Source of the DNA: Brevibacterium paucivorans
Lineage (GTDB): Bacteria; Actinomycetota; Actinomycetes; Actinomycetales; Brevibacteriaceae
Direction of reading: 5' to 3'
Assembly: GCF_016907735.1 (NCBI RefSeq)
Contig: NZ_JAFBCP010000001.1
Span: forward strand, 620,001-684,000
DNA: 64,000 bases
Below, piece by piece: positions 42,086 through 52,105 of the stretch (position 1 is its first letter; each line of letters begins with the position of its first letter). The notes beneath the pieces were generated by a model, which ran no database searches, was not told the origin of the DNA, and was given only the letters and a program-made list of their open reading frames with translations. Made by a program: the position numbers and the translations under genes.

Positions 42086-43363
42086 TTACTGCTTGGAGTA
42101 CGAGATACCTTCTGCCGCCGGTGGGCGAACCTGCCCCACGAACCCTGCAACCGCGAAGATCGTCACAATGTACGGCAACATAAACAGAAGGTCCTGCGGA
42201 ATAGGTGCCCCGATCGCGGAAAGCGAGTTACCCAGGTTCTTGGTAAACCCAAACAGAATCGCTGCGAACAGCGCTCCAAATGGGTTCCACTTGCCCAAGA
42301 TCATTGCCGCCAAAGCGATGTATCCCTGACCGGCTGTCATTTCTTTACCGAAAGCCAGACCTGAGCCGATCGTAAAGAACGCACCACCAAGTCCTGCGAT
42401 CGCACCGGCGAAGATCGTGTTCAGAACACGTCCACGGTTGACGTTGATGCCCACCGTGTCGGCAGCTCGTGGGTGCTCACCGATTGCGCGCATCCGCAAG
42501 CCCCACTTGGAACGGAACACGGCCACGTGCAAGACAATCACGACCACGTACATGAGCTACACCAAGATGTTCTGTTTGAAGAACACTGGACCAATCACGG
42601 GAATCTCGCTCAGCAGCGGGATCGGCAGAGCAGGCAGCGCCTGACGGGAGTTCCACAGTTCCTGGTTCTGTGTGAGAAGCGTCGAGAACAAGAAGTTTGT
42701 CAGCCCCACGACGAGCACGTTGAGAACAACACCAATAATGATCTGGTTGACCCAGTACTTCACAGCGAAGAACACCAGAATTGAACCCACGATGGCTCCT
42801 GCCAGTGGCGCTGCAATCAGGCCCACGTATGGGTTCTTGGCAACACTCGCAACGACTGCCGCGAGGAACGCACCAGCCAACAGCTGGCCTTCAATCGCGA
42901 TGTTAATAATGCCGGACCGCTCGCCAACCAGACCACACATGGCACCAAAGATCAGCGGAACGGACAACGCCAGACCACCGGCCAACAACGAGGTCGTGGC
43001 GATGACACCTCGGCCAGCACCGGCCCACGTCAGGAACGCGAACACAAACAAGACTCCGAACACAAGCGGGAGCCATACTCCCACCTCGGCACGGGAACGC
43101 GTCGCCCACAAACTAAACCCGGCAAGCGCCAAGAGAATGACACCCACCACGATCGCGGTGACCTTCGAAGCGACAACCAAATCTGGGATGGAGAGGAACG
43201 CGTCGGGGGCAGTAAACGCGAACGTCGTCTGTGCATCGCCAGGCGCACCTAACCCGAATGCTGCAAACGCGATGACAGCTAGAACACCGTAGACAATGGG
43301 GTACTTCCACTCGACGGGCTGCAGAGCTGTAGGCATTTGGGATTCCTTAGTCAGGGTGTTCAT
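42086..43363 (-). pseudogene. Nucleoside ABC importer permease 2 (NupQ-like), interrupted by an in-frame amber codon
   Basis: The two frames 42557-43363 and 42086-42553 are the same frame, separated only by a TAG at 42557-42559. The junction reads FKQNILV, stop, LMYVVVIVLH. Restoring one sense codon (TAC or TAT, Tyr, would be a one-base change) gives 425 aa, the normal length of BMP-type nucleoside permeases, with helices continuing across the break. The N-part ends after the gene's middle helices; the C-part has the conserved RAIGEHPRAADTVGI loop. The gene is probably non-functional unless the stop is a sequencing error, is suppressed, or the C-part restarts at the ATG 2 codons later. It overlaps permease 1 as ATGA. 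Confidence 0.85.
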
Positions 43364-44568
43364 GCAGCCTCCTTAGCAACGGGCGCTGGCAATCGGAAGA
43401 TCGCGCGGACCAACGGCGGTGCTGCAATGAGGAGCACGATCGTCGACTGCACAACCAAAACGATGTCAATAGGTGTACCGGTCTGTGCCTGCATGAGGTA
43501 TCCACCGGACTTCAAAGCACCAAACAGCAAACCGGCAAAGAACGTACCCAGCGGACGGGACCGTCCCAACAGTGCCACCGTGATCGCGTCGAACCCGATC
43601 TGGCCGGCGACACCACCGGTAATCTTCATTTCCGTTCCAAGCACGTGTGCGGCTCCACCCAATCCGGCGAGCGCACCAGCGAGCGCCATCACCAGAATGG
43701 TGACGCGCTGAACGGAGATACCCGCTGTGCGTGAAGCGTCAGGGTTGGATCCCACTGCACGGAACTCAAAACCAATCGTCGAGCGTTCTAGAATCCACCA
43801 CACGAGCACGGTGGCGGCGATCGCGATCAGGAAACCGAAGTGCAGACGGAACGGAGCTGGAAGGAGCGGGAACAGGGCCGCTGAACTGTGGATCTCCGTA
43901 GTGATGGGGTTAGCGGACCCGGTTTGTCTAAACCAGGACTGCTTGAGTAAGTACGACAAGAGGAACCCGGCGATCGAGTTCAGCATAATGGTCACGATCA
44001 CTTCGTTGGCACCCGTGCGCGCCTTGAGCACACCGGCGATTCCTGCCCACACGGCGCCCGCTAAGGTTCCTGCCACCAGGGCAACCAGCAAGTGTATCCC
44101 GGGAGGAAGGTCAATCGCGTAACCAACAAAACCAGCGACAATCGCCCCCAGAAGCACCTGACCTTGACCACCGATGTTGAACAGGCCAGACCTGAAAGCC
44201 AACGCAATCCCCAGCCCGGTGAAAATGAGTGGAGTAGACAGCACAAGTGATTCGGTAAACGGGCGGATCATGCGGGTCACCGAGTTAGCTTGCCAGTCAA
44301 AGACCGCTCCACGGAATAGCGCCACATACGCTTCCGTGATTGACGTCCACGCGTAGTACAGAAGGTCAGTTGGGCGGGCGAAAAAATATCCCGCAGCCTT
44401 CTGGACGTCCGGGTTTGCGAACGCGATCAGGAATGCCCCGAAGATAAGTGCAAGAACGATAGACAGAACCGATACACCGAAAGTCCCCGTCACGATTTGA
44501 CGCAGAACCGACGGTGACTGCGGACGAGCGTCCGTTTCTGTATTCTTCTCTTTCACGGGCGCGCTCAT
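43360..44568 (-). CDS. Nucleoside ABC importer permease 1 (NupP-like)
   Basis: 402 aa with a cytoplasmic N-terminus and about 8-10 membrane helices. It has the branched-chain-type permease motif GSNPDASRTAGISV followed by LVMALAGALAGLGGA. It forms the pore with the second permease (which carries an amber codon) for nucleoside uptake. Its ATG overlaps the ATPase stop as ATGA. Confidence 0.93.
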   Translation of the reverse strand: MSAPVKEKNTETDARPQSPSVLRQIVTGTFGVSVLSIVLALIFGAFLIAFANPDVQKAAGYFFARPTDLLYYAWTSITEAYVALFRGAVFDWQANSVTRMIRPFTESLVLSTPLIFTGLGIALAFRSGLFNIGGQGQVLLGAIVAGFVGYAIDLPPGIHLLVALVAGTLAGAVWAGIAGVLKARTGANEVIVTIMLNSIAGFLLSYLLKQSWFRQTGSANPITTEIHSSAALFPLLPAPFRLHFGFLIAIAATVLVWWILERSTIGFEFRAVGSNPDASRTAGISVQRVTILVMALAGALAGLGGAAHVLGTEMKITGGVAGQIGFDAITVALLGRSRPLGTFFAGLLFGALKSGGYLMQAQTGTPIDIVLVVQSTIVLLIAAPPLVRAIFRLPAPVAKEAA

Positions 44569-46139
44569 ACGATGTCCTCCTGCGCTGCCTCACTGACTTG
44601 GGTTACTGCTGTTCCGTCAGCAACGCGAGCCATAGCTTCTTCTTCCGATGCTCCGGCCATCATGAGGCCCAACGCATCACGAGGAGTGTCTGCAGGGACA
44701 ATCCCTACGATGCTTCCTCGGTACATGACCGCCACGCGGTCGGCAAGGTTTCGTACTTCGTCGAGTTCCGTGGAGACGATGATGCAGGGGGTACCTGCGT
44801 CACGTTCGGCAATAATACGTTTGTGAACGAACTCGATCGACCCAACGTCGAGACCACGAGTGGGCTGTGAAGCAATCAAGAGTTTGAGCTCACGTCCCAG
44901 TTCGCGCGACAGAACCACTTTCTGCTGGTTACCACCAGACAGAGTGGAAATCGGGTCGTCAATTGTTCCGAGCCGAATGTCGAACTCCTCGACCTTCTTC
45001 GCGGCTTCGTCCCTAATGACCTGTGGCTTCAGCGCGAGCCCTTGTGAATACGGAGGGCGGTTGTACCAGTCGAGAATCATGTTTTCTCGAATGGAGAAGT
45101 CTTTGATCATGCCGTCTGTGGACCGGTCTTCTGGAACGTATCCGATCCCTGCGTCCAGACGGTGTTTCACCGACGTGCCAACGAGCTCGTTTCCACCGAG
45201 CGTAATGGAGCCCTGCACTGGAGTTCGAAGGCCAATAATCGTTTCAGTCAGTTCGGTCTGACCGTTGCCCTGCACACCGGCAATTGCGAGCACCTCACCG
45301 GCGCGTACTTCAAAAGAAATGTCTTTAACCGCTGGGAAGCCTGACTTGTCAAGCACTGTGAGATCGTTCACGGCGAACTTCACGTCACCTGGTTGTGCAT
45401 CTTGTTTGTCGGTCGTGAGGCTGACATCGCGCCCAACCATCAAACCAGCGAGTTCAGACTCGGTCGATTCGGGTGAAGCCGTACCAACAACTTTTCCGCG
45501 ACGAATCACCGTGATGGCGTCAGCGACCGCGCGAACTTCGCGTAGTTTGTGGGTAATGAACACAATCGATGTGCCCTGGTCCTTGAGCTGACGCATGATC
45601 TCGATAAGCTCATCAGTTTCTTGTGGTGTGAGAACCGCGGTGGGCTCATCCAAAATCAAGACTTGAGCGTCACGGGACAGCGCTTTGATGATCTCTACTC
45701 GTTGCTGCGCTCCCACTGACAGGTCACCGATAACGGCGTCCGGGTCAATATCGAACCCGAACCGTTCGGAGATTTCGCGCACCTTGGAACGAGCCTCATC
45801 GAGGTTAAGAAGCCCCAAGGACTTGGTGGGCTCATAACCCAGAGCAACCGACTCAGCAACCGTGAAAACGGGAATGAGCATGAAGTGCTGGTGCACCATT
45901 CCGATACCAGCCGCGACAGCGTCGCCGGGGCCAGTGAACTTTACGGGTTTCCCATCAAGAAGGATCGATCCTTCTGTGGGTTCATACAGCCCGTACAAGA
46001 CGTTCATAAGCGTGGATTTACCCGCACCATTTTCACCAAGCAGAGCGTGAATCTCGCCAGGTTTGAGGGTGAGGTCAATCGAGTCGTTAGCCGTAAACGA
46101 CCCGAATCGCTTAGTAATTCCTTGTAATTCAAGTTGCAC
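44565..46139 (-). CDS. Nucleoside ABC importer double ATPase (NupO/BMP type)
   Basis: 524 aa with two ABC domains. The first is canonical, with Walker A GENGAGKST, signature LSVGAQQRVEI and Walker B LILDEP. The second has a degenerate loop GVQGNGQTEL in place of Walker A and LSGGNQQKVVLSREL as signature. This layout is typical of ATPases that serve BMP-family lipoproteins and ribose-type importers. It energises nucleoside import. It lies between the lipoprotein and permease genes. Confidence 0.93.
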   Translation of the reverse strand: MQLELQGITKRFGSFTANDSIDLTLKPGEIHALLGENGAGKSTLMNVLYGLYEPTEGSILLDGKPVKFTGPGDAVAAGIGMVHQHFMLIPVFTVAESVALGYEPTKSLGLLNLDEARSKVREISERFGFDIDPDAVIGDLSVGAQQRVEIIKALSRDAQVLILDEPTAVLTPQETDELIEIMRQLKDQGTSIVFITHKLREVRAVADAITVIRRGKVVGTASPESTESELAGLMVGRDVSLTTDKQDAQPGDVKFAVNDLTVLDKSGFPAVKDISFEVRAGEVLAIAGVQGNGQTELTETIIGLRTPVQGSITLGGNELVGTSVKHRLDAGIGYVPEDRSTDGMIKDFSIRENMILDWYNRPPYSQGLALKPQVIRDEAAKKVEEFDIRLGTIDDPISTLSGGNQQKVVLSRELGRELKLLIASQPTRGLDVGSIEFVHKRIIAERDAGTPCIIVSTELDEVRNLADRVAVMYRGSIVGIVPADTPRDALGLMMAGASEEEAMARVADGTAVTQVSEAAQEDIV

Positions 46140-46167
46140 GGTGTCTCCTCACAGGGCTCGAGCACAA

Positions 46168-46204
46168 CGATACCCGGGCCGGAACAGTTCCGGGCCGGGT
46201 ATCG
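46168..46204 (-). promoter_or_regulatory. Hairpin between lipoprotein and ATPase genes
   Basis: A 10-bp outer stem (46168-46177 with 46195-46204) and an inner stem interrupted by one G-G mismatch. It lies in the 73-nt gap and has no T-run. It probably lowers downstream transcription or stabilises the lipoprotein mRNA. Confidence 0.55.
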
Positions 46205-46212
46205 CTATGGAA

Positions 46213-47304
46213 TTACTTGGTAGGTGCGTTCGGCGTTTCGACCTTGATCTTGCCGTCGATGATGTCCTGCTTGAGGCTGTCAACCTTCGACTTCAGTTCA
46301 TCGTCGATCTTGCTTTCGAAGTCGTGGTAAGGAGCAAGTCCCACACCGTCGTTCTCCAGCGTTCCAACGTATGGCTCAGCCGAGAACTTGTCGTCCTTGG
46401 ATTCCACAGTGGTGTCGTACACAGCATTCGAGATCTGCTTGACCACCGATGTCAGAACGCGGTCCTTGTAGTCGGGAATCGCTTCGTATCCGTCAGCATC
46501 AACCCAAATCAGGCTAGCCTTGTCGTTCTTAGCAACTGCAGCAGCTGCACCCAGTCCCACAGGACCAGCGACTGGCATGACGATGTCGGCACCCTGTGAC
46601 AGGAACTGTTCAGTCAGAGCCTGGCCCTGGGACTGGTTGTCGAAGTCACCGGAGAATGAACCCTTCTGAGCTTCCTTATCCCAACCCAGGAGCTTGACAT
46701 CTTTACCGTTGTCTTCGTTGTACTGCTTCACACCGTCGGCAAAACCGTCCATGAAGATAGCAACGGAAGGAATCTGCATTCCACCAAACGTTGCAACTTT
46801 TCCGGTCTCGGTGGTTCCAGCTGCAAGGTAACCCGCGAGGAAAGCGGCTTCGGCAGTGTTAAAGAGAAGTGGCTTGCCGTTCTCAACTTCAACGGGGGTT
46901 CCGTCAGCTTCTGAGAAGGTCGAGTCGATCAGCGCGTAGTGAACGTCAGTGTTCTGCTTTGCAGAGTCAGTGAGGACGCCAGCGAGGTTGAAGCCAACAC
47001 CGTAGATGAGGTTGCACCCCTGCTGCACCATGTTGTCGACGTTCTGGACGTAGTCGGAGTCGTCCTTGGACTCTGCTTCACCCTTCTGCAGGCCGAATTC
47101 TTCAACTGCGCGGTCGAAACCGTCCTTGGAGGATTCGTTGAAGGAACGGTCGTCCCAACCACCGGCGTCGGATACGATGCAGGACTTGAAGTCTGAGGAC
47201 TTCTTGTCGCCTCCCGCTTCGTCAGGAGCCTGGCCACAAGCGGAAACTGCTAGTGCGGTGATAACTGAAATAGCGGTAATGGGAGCAAGAAACTTGCGCT
47301 TCAC
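46213..47304 (-). CDS. BMP-family nucleoside-binding lipoprotein
   Basis: 363 aa from the GTG at 47304, which has AGGAGA just upstream; a GTG 24 nt earlier lies before this ribosome site. It has a lipoprotein signal with lipobox VSAC, then the BMP fold with SDAGGWDDRSFNESSKDG, LIYGVGFNLAGVL and GADIVMPVAGPVGLGA. Such proteins bind nucleosides outside the membrane and hand them to the ABC permeases. It is the first gene of the nucleoside operon and is divergent from a MarR regulator. Confidence 0.94.
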   Translation of the reverse strand: MKRKFLAPITAISVITALAVSACGQAPDEAGGDKKSSDFKSCIVSDAGGWDDRSFNESSKDGFDRAVEEFGLQKGEAESKDDSDYVQNVDNMVQQGCNLIYGVGFNLAGVLTDSAKQNTDVHYALIDSTFSEADGTPVEVENGKPLLFNTAEAAFLAGYLAAGTTETGKVATFGGMQIPSVAIFMDGFADGVKQYNEDNGKDVKLLGWDKEAQKGSFSGDFDNQSQGQALTEQFLSQGADIVMPVAGPVGLGAAAAVAKNDKASLIWVDADGYEAIPDYKDRVLTSVVKQISNAVYDTTVESKDDKFSAEPYVGTLENDGVGLAPYHDFESKIDDELKSKVDSLKQDIIDGKIKVETPNAPTK

Positions 47305-47480
47305 CTTTTCTCCTAAACACTTGGGCACACTTCAAACCTTTTAACCACAAGAGGGCTACCAGCGGAGGCCACGTGCCACATTGGCGCAACTGGCAAAATT
47401 TGTAACTTCTCCAATAATAGCGGATTCACCGAAAAGACACACCGCGTTCACATACACTTCAAAATGAGACAAACATGCCA

Positions 47481-47490
47481 CCTGATCAGG
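47481..47490. promoter_or_regulatory. Palindrome CCTGATCAGG between the nucleoside operon and the marR gene
   Basis: A 10-bp perfect palindrome 20 bp before the MarR start codon and 177 bp before the lipoprotein start, so it could be the MarR operator. It is short and could be chance. Confidence 0.3.
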
Positions 47491-47509
47491 CATTGTCTAT
47501 CATTGCAGT

Positions 47510-48019
47510 ATGTTGCCTGATTCCCTGAATGAACTATTTGATATGACGGGGTCCGACGAATTCCCTTCACCAGGCACCAACGATGACGAACTCGCCGGAC
47601 TTACGCATGCTCTGATTCGCCAGAGCACAATTTTACGCCTCGTAGGCTCACGCTTCGCGCGCGACAATGACATGAACCACGTCGACTTCTACGTTCTTAT
47701 GTCAGTAATGACCGCAAGCGATCAAGACATCACTGTCACGCCGGGGTACATTTCTGAACACCTGTCGCTTTCTGCGTCGACCTTGACGTCGATCCTTGAA
47801 CGGCTGTCAGACCGTGGCCTCATTGTGCGTGACCGCGATGCCGCAGATAAGCGTCGCATCGTCTTGTACTACACGGAGGACGCCGCCCGCCTCGCGGTCG
47901 AATTTTACCGTCGCTTGGGTCGCACACTCGAACCTATGGCTCAGGCTCACCGCGACGAGTTGAGCGAGATGACAAACACCTTCAACCGCGTCGCGCAAAC
48001 CCTCTGCAAGAACGTGTAG
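47510..48019 (+). CDS. MarR-family transcriptional regulator
   Basis: 169 aa. The winged-helix core is clear (ISEHLSLSASTLTSILERLSDRGLIVRDRDAADKRR), with the dimerising helices around it. MarR proteins bind palindromes near their own promoter. It is divergent from the nucleoside operon, which it may control through the gap 47305-47509. Neither the ligand nor the operator is proven. The ribosome site is weak. Confidence 0.9.
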   Translation: MLPDSLNELFDMTGSDEFPSPGTNDDELAGLTHALIRQSTILRLVGSRFARDNDMNHVDFYVLMSVMTASDQDITVTPGYISEHLSLSASTLTSILERLSDRGLIVRDRDAADKRRIVLYYTEDAARLAVEFYRRLGRTLEPMAQAHRDELSEMTNTFNRVAQTLCKNV

Positions 48020-48054
48020 AAACACAACAGGACCAAAACAACCGGATAGGAACA

Positions 48055-48085
48055 TGCCTCGGGTGGAACCAAACCACCCGAGGCA
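48055..48085. terminator. Bidirectional hairpin between convergent marR and ABC-F genes
   Basis: A 12-bp perfect stem (48055-48066 with 48074-48085) with a 7-nt loop. T-runs are lacking on both sides, so termination efficiency is uncertain. Confidence 0.6.
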
Positions 48086-48090
48086 CGTCT

Positions 48091-49887
48091 CTACTCCAAC
48101 CGCTCCGACAGTTCGAGCCACTGCAGTTCCAGCTCGTCCTTTTCTTCGAGCAGTTCATTGCGTGATGCAGACAGCTGTGCCAGGCCCTCGAAGTCAGACT
48201 GGTCGTGCCCTGCGATTGTGTCATCCAGTCGCGCAACTTCACTGTCGATCCTCTCAAGCTTGCGCGTCACGGCCTGCACTTCCTTGGTGATTCTCCGGTG
48301 TTCCGCGGAACTTAGACCGTTTGAGTTCTCAGCGGGTTTGGTGGGCGTTTGTGTCCGCCGAGGTGCTGCATCCTCCCCCTGTTGCAGGGCAAAGTACTCA
48401 TCGACTCCGCCGGGCAGGTGCCGAACGTGTCCATTGAGCACTGCGTACTGGTGGTCGGTGACGCGTTCCGTGAAGTAGCGGTCGTGCGAAATGACGATGA
48501 GCGTGCCCGGCCACTGGTCAAGCAGGTCCTCCATGGCGGCGAGCATGTCGGTGTCCATGTCGTTCGTGGGCTCGTCGAGAATCAAAACGTTCGGCTCATC
48601 CATGAGGACGATGAACAGCTGGAGCCTGCGCTTCTGACCACCTGAAAGGTCTTTCACACGCGACTTGAGAACGCCTCCCAGCCCCAGCTTCTCAAGGAGC
48701 TGACTGGGCGTCAGTTCTCCTTGCACGGTCTGCACTTCGCGTTTGCGCCCCACGATTTCGCGCACGAAGTCGTCTTGGACATCGTCAAGTTCTCGTAACT
48801 GCTGGTCAAGAAGGGCCACGCGCACGGTCTTGCCCCTCTTCACCCTGCCCGAGGCGGGTTCAACTCGCCCTGTTAAGAGGCCCACCAGCGTGGATTTGCC
48901 GGCACCGTTGGCGCCCAGGATGCCGATACGGTCGCCAGGCCCCACGATCCAGTCGGTGGGTTCGATGACTGTGCGAACGACCTCGGGATTGTCATCTGTG
49001 GCGAACGCAGCCGAGGCGCCCACCATTTCAAAAACATCTTTACCCAGCCGTGACGTAGCCATGGACACGAGTTCAACCGTGTCGCGCACAGGAGGCTCAC
49101 CTGCGATCAACGCGTTCGCCGCGTCAATTCGGAACTTTGGTTTGGAGGTGCGGGCGGGGGCACCTCGGCGAAGCCACGCGAGTTCTTTTCGCATCAAGTT
49201 TTGGCGCTTAGCTTCTTCCGCCTGCGCCTGCCGGTCACGTTCAACCCGCTGCAAAACATACGCCGCGTAGCCGCCGTCGTAGGCGTCGACTGTGGCGTCG
49301 TGGACTTCCCACGTGCGGGTCGTTACTTCGTCGAGGAACCACCTGTCGTGGGTGACGGTCAAGAACGCGCCCTGCCCGGCAGGCCACCGCTTCTTTACGT
49401 GTTCCGCCAACCACCGCACACCCGTCATGTCTAAGTGGTTGGTGGGCTCGTCCAAAATGAGCACGTCCCACGGTTGAGCCAGAAGCGCTGCAAGAGCCAC
49501 CCTGCGTCGCTGTCCCCCAGACAGGCTATGAGTGGGAGTATCGAGCGGAAGGTCACCCAAAAGCCCGTGAATCACATCGCGTTTCTCGGCGTCCGAGGCC
49601 CATTCGTGGTCGGGAACGTCGCCTACCACCGCGTGGCGCACCGTGGCAGACTCCCCCAAATCGTCACTTTGACGCAAGTACCCAATCCGGGTGCCACCTC
49701 GGGAAGTCACCCGGCCGGAGTCCGGCGGTAAGTCAGAAGACAAAATCCGAATGAGCGTGGACTTCCCGTCGCCGTTGCGCCCTACGATCCCAATGCGGTC
49801 CCCCGCAGACACCCCAACGGTCACGTCGTCAAGAACGACCCGATTGGGGTAGGACAAACTGATCGATTCAGCGCCTAACAGGTGCAC
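48091..49887 (-). CDS. ABC-F family ATPase (Uup-like)
   Basis: 598 aa from the GTG at 49887, which has AAGGGA 6 nt upstream; a GTG at 49926 lacks a ribosome site. It has two ABC domains without membrane helices: first Walker A GRNGDGKST, signature LSGGQRRR; second Walker A GANGAGKST, signature LSGGQKRR. A linker rich in Arg and Gln lies between them. The C-terminal coiled coil (RKLERIDSEVARLDD) is typical of Uup-type proteins. ABC-F proteins act on ribosomes, some giving antibiotic protection and others resolving stalled states; which applies here is unknown. Confidence 0.9.
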   Translation of the reverse strand: MHLLGAESISLSYPNRVVLDDVTVGVSAGDRIGIVGRNGDGKSTLIRILSSDLPPDSGRVTSRGGTRIGYLRQSDDLGESATVRHAVVGDVPDHEWASDAEKRDVIHGLLGDLPLDTPTHSLSGGQRRRVALAALLAQPWDVLILDEPTNHLDMTGVRWLAEHVKKRWPAGQGAFLTVTHDRWFLDEVTTRTWEVHDATVDAYDGGYAAYVLQRVERDRQAQAEEAKRQNLMRKELAWLRRGAPARTSKPKFRIDAANALIAGEPPVRDTVELVSMATSRLGKDVFEMVGASAAFATDDNPEVVRTVIEPTDWIVGPGDRIGILGANGAGKSTLVGLLTGRVEPASGRVKRGKTVRVALLDQQLRELDDVQDDFVREIVGRKREVQTVQGELTPSQLLEKLGLGGVLKSRVKDLSGGQKRRLQLFIVLMDEPNVLILDEPTNDMDTDMLAAMEDLLDQWPGTLIVISHDRYFTERVTDHQYAVLNGHVRHLPGGVDEYFALQQGEDAAPRRTQTPTKPAENSNGLSSAEHRRITKEVQAVTRKLERIDSEVARLDDTIAGHDQSDFEGLAQLSASRNELLEEKDELELQWLELSERLE

Positions 49888-49967
49888 GCACGGTCCCTTC
49901 GTTTCTGAGTTGGCCTTGTCTAACACGATAGTCTGAGAAGAAGCTCCCCGGCTCCCAGCGAGGAAAA

Positions 49968-52052
49968 ATGAACAACGACCGTACGAAACGCAACGCTTCT
50001 CACGACGAATCCGCAGCTTCTGGAGAGCCCGAAATCGACATCCGTATGGGCCCCAAACTCCAGGAGCAACAAGAGAAAGTCGCGCGCAAGAAAAAGGTCC
50101 GTAAAGAGCGCACCAAGAAGGCCAAGCGCTTTATTGAGGAGATCGAATACCCTCACGGCATCCACCCCGCGTTAGTCCCCGGCGTTTCGATTGAGGATCA
50201 GCTAGTTCGCTACCGGGTGGACAAGGGCATCCTGGTGATTGTCGGTTTGCTCATTGTGGGGTTCGTTGCGTGGGGTATCGCAGCACCTGAGCAGGTCTTG
50301 AACGTGTCCTCGGCAGCGTTGCAGTGGGTGATGGGCAACCTAGGGTGGATCTTCAACGGCCTGGCGATCGTTTTGGTGATCTTCCTTCTGTGTATCGCGT
50401 TTTCGCGTTACGGCCGTATCCCGCTGGGGCTTGACGGTGAAAAGCCGGAGTTTTCTACCGGGTCGTGGGCGGCCATGTTGTTCGCCGCTGGGATCGGTAT
50501 CGCGATCATTTTCTTTGGCCCGTATGAGCCCCTCCAGTACTTTTTGGATCCTCGCCCTGGCGCGTATGACCCGGCCACGGTGGAAGCGATCAAGGGCGCC
50601 ATGGCTCAGGCGGCCCTGCACTGGGGTGTCAACGCTTGGGCAATATATGCGATTGTGGGCCTCACGGTTGCTTATATGTCCTTCCGCCGAGGTCGTCTCC
50701 CCTTGATGAGTTCCGTTTTGGAACCGCTGTTTGGCAAGAAGAGTGACTCGTTGGGTGGCCGTATTATTGATTCGCTCGCGATCGTTGCGACGCTGTTTGG
50801 AACCGCGTCGAGTCTGGGGCTGGGGTCGCTTCAGATTGCGCGCGGGGCCCAGATTGTCACCGGCTGGAACACAACCGGGAACACGGTGGCCATCGTCATC
50901 ATTATGGTTTTGACGATTGGCACGATCCTGTCCGCTGTTTCCGGTGTGACGAAGGGAATTCGTCGTCTCTCCAACATCAACATGGTGATGGCTGTGGGGC
51001 TGGCTTTCTTCTTCTTTGTTGCCGGACCAACCGTGTTCTTGGTGAACATCATTCCGGGTGTCGTTGTCGACTACTTTGCCACCGCTCCCGAGGCGCTCTC
51101 GGCTACCATGGCCGACTCGCCTGAGATGCAGGAGTTCTTGTCAACGTGGACCACGTTCTATTGGGCCTGGTGGGTGAGCTGGTCACCGTTTGTAGGTGTG
51201 TTTACCGCCAAAATCTCCCGGGGTCGCACGATTCGCCAGTTCGTATTGGGCGTTCTGTTCATCCCGTCGTCGATCATTATTCTGGCGTTCACCATTTTGG
51301 GTGGAACCGCAATCTACTTGCAGCACACACAGCAGGCTATTGCCCCCGACGGCACGATTGAGTCCCTGCCGAAACCTGAGAACATTTTCTTCACTGTGCT
51401 CGACTACCTGCCGGGCGCGGCTCTCATCGCACCCATTGTCATGGTGATGTTGGCTATTTTCTTCATCACCACCGCCGATTCCGCTTCCCTAGTGAATGCA
51501 CAGCTCACCCAGGGTGGAAACCCTAAACCCAACCGTTTGATCACCGCGTTTTGGGCGCTGTGTATGGCCGGTATTGCTGTCGTCATGCTACTTGTGGGCG
51601 GCGAAAGCGCATTGACCGGTTTGCAAAACTTCATCACGGTGACCGCTTTGCCGTTCACATTCGTCATTGTCCTCATGTGCGTGGGGCTGGTGAAAGACTT
51701 GCGAAACGATCCACAAACACTACGGGCCAACTACACGCAGCAAGCGCTGAAATCCATGGTGCGACGCGGTATTGAGAAGCATGGTGACGATTTCGCTATT
51801 TCGATCGAACCCACTTCGAGCACGTCCAAGTACGCGGCCGGAGCCACATTCGATTCCAAGGCCGAGGACCTGACGGCCTGGTATCAACGGACCGACGAAG
51901 ACGGTAACCCTGTCAACTACGACTACTCGACGGGCGAGTACTTAGACGACAACGGCGACCCCATTGAGATGGACTCATCTGAGGAGTCCGCGTATTCTCA
52001 GCCTTCTCAACCTCCTCAGTCTTCTCAGCCCACCGACGAGGACAAGTCGTAG
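49968..52052 (+). CDS. BCCT-family osmolyte (betaine/choline-type) transporter
   Basis: 694 aa with about 12 membrane helices. Family motifs are the glycine-rich segment AAMLFAAGIGIAIIFFG, the WSPFVG motif after the seventh helix, and FIPSSIIILAF. Before the first helix there is a long basic cytoplasmic tail (KKVRKERTKKAKR), and after the last one an acidic, Ser/Pro/Gln-rich tail. Such tails often sense osmotic stress in BCCT proteins. It imports betaine, choline or carnitine with sodium or proton. GAGG precedes the ATG. Confidence 0.92.
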   Translation: MNNDRTKRNASHDESAASGEPEIDIRMGPKLQEQQEKVARKKKVRKERTKKAKRFIEEIEYPHGIHPALVPGVSIEDQLVRYRVDKGILVIVGLLIVGFVAWGIAAPEQVLNVSSAALQWVMGNLGWIFNGLAIVLVIFLLCIAFSRYGRIPLGLDGEKPEFSTGSWAAMLFAAGIGIAIIFFGPYEPLQYFLDPRPGAYDPATVEAIKGAMAQAALHWGVNAWAIYAIVGLTVAYMSFRRGRLPLMSSVLEPLFGKKSDSLGGRIIDSLAIVATLFGTASSLGLGSLQIARGAQIVTGWNTTGNTVAIVIIMVLTIGTILSAVSGVTKGIRRLSNINMVMAVGLAFFFFVAGPTVFLVNIIPGVVVDYFATAPEALSATMADSPEMQEFLSTWTTFYWAWWVSWSPFVGVFTAKISRGRTIRQFVLGVLFIPSSIIILAFTILGGTAIYLQHTQQAIAPDGTIESLPKPENIFFTVLDYLPGAALIAPIVMVMLAIFFITTADSASLVNAQLTQGGNPKPNRLITAFWALCMAGIAVVMLLVGGESALTGLQNFITVTALPFTFVIVLMCVGLVKDLRNDPQTLRANYTQQALKSMVRRGIEKHGDDFAISIEPTSSTSKYAAGATFDSKAEDLTAWYQRTDEDGNPVNYDYSTGEYLDDNGDPIEMDSSEESAYSQPSQPPQSSQPTDEDKS

Positions 52053-52105
52053 CGCATTTCGCTAGTGCGACATAGAATAGTGGTTATCTGAGCGAAAGGA
52101 TGACT

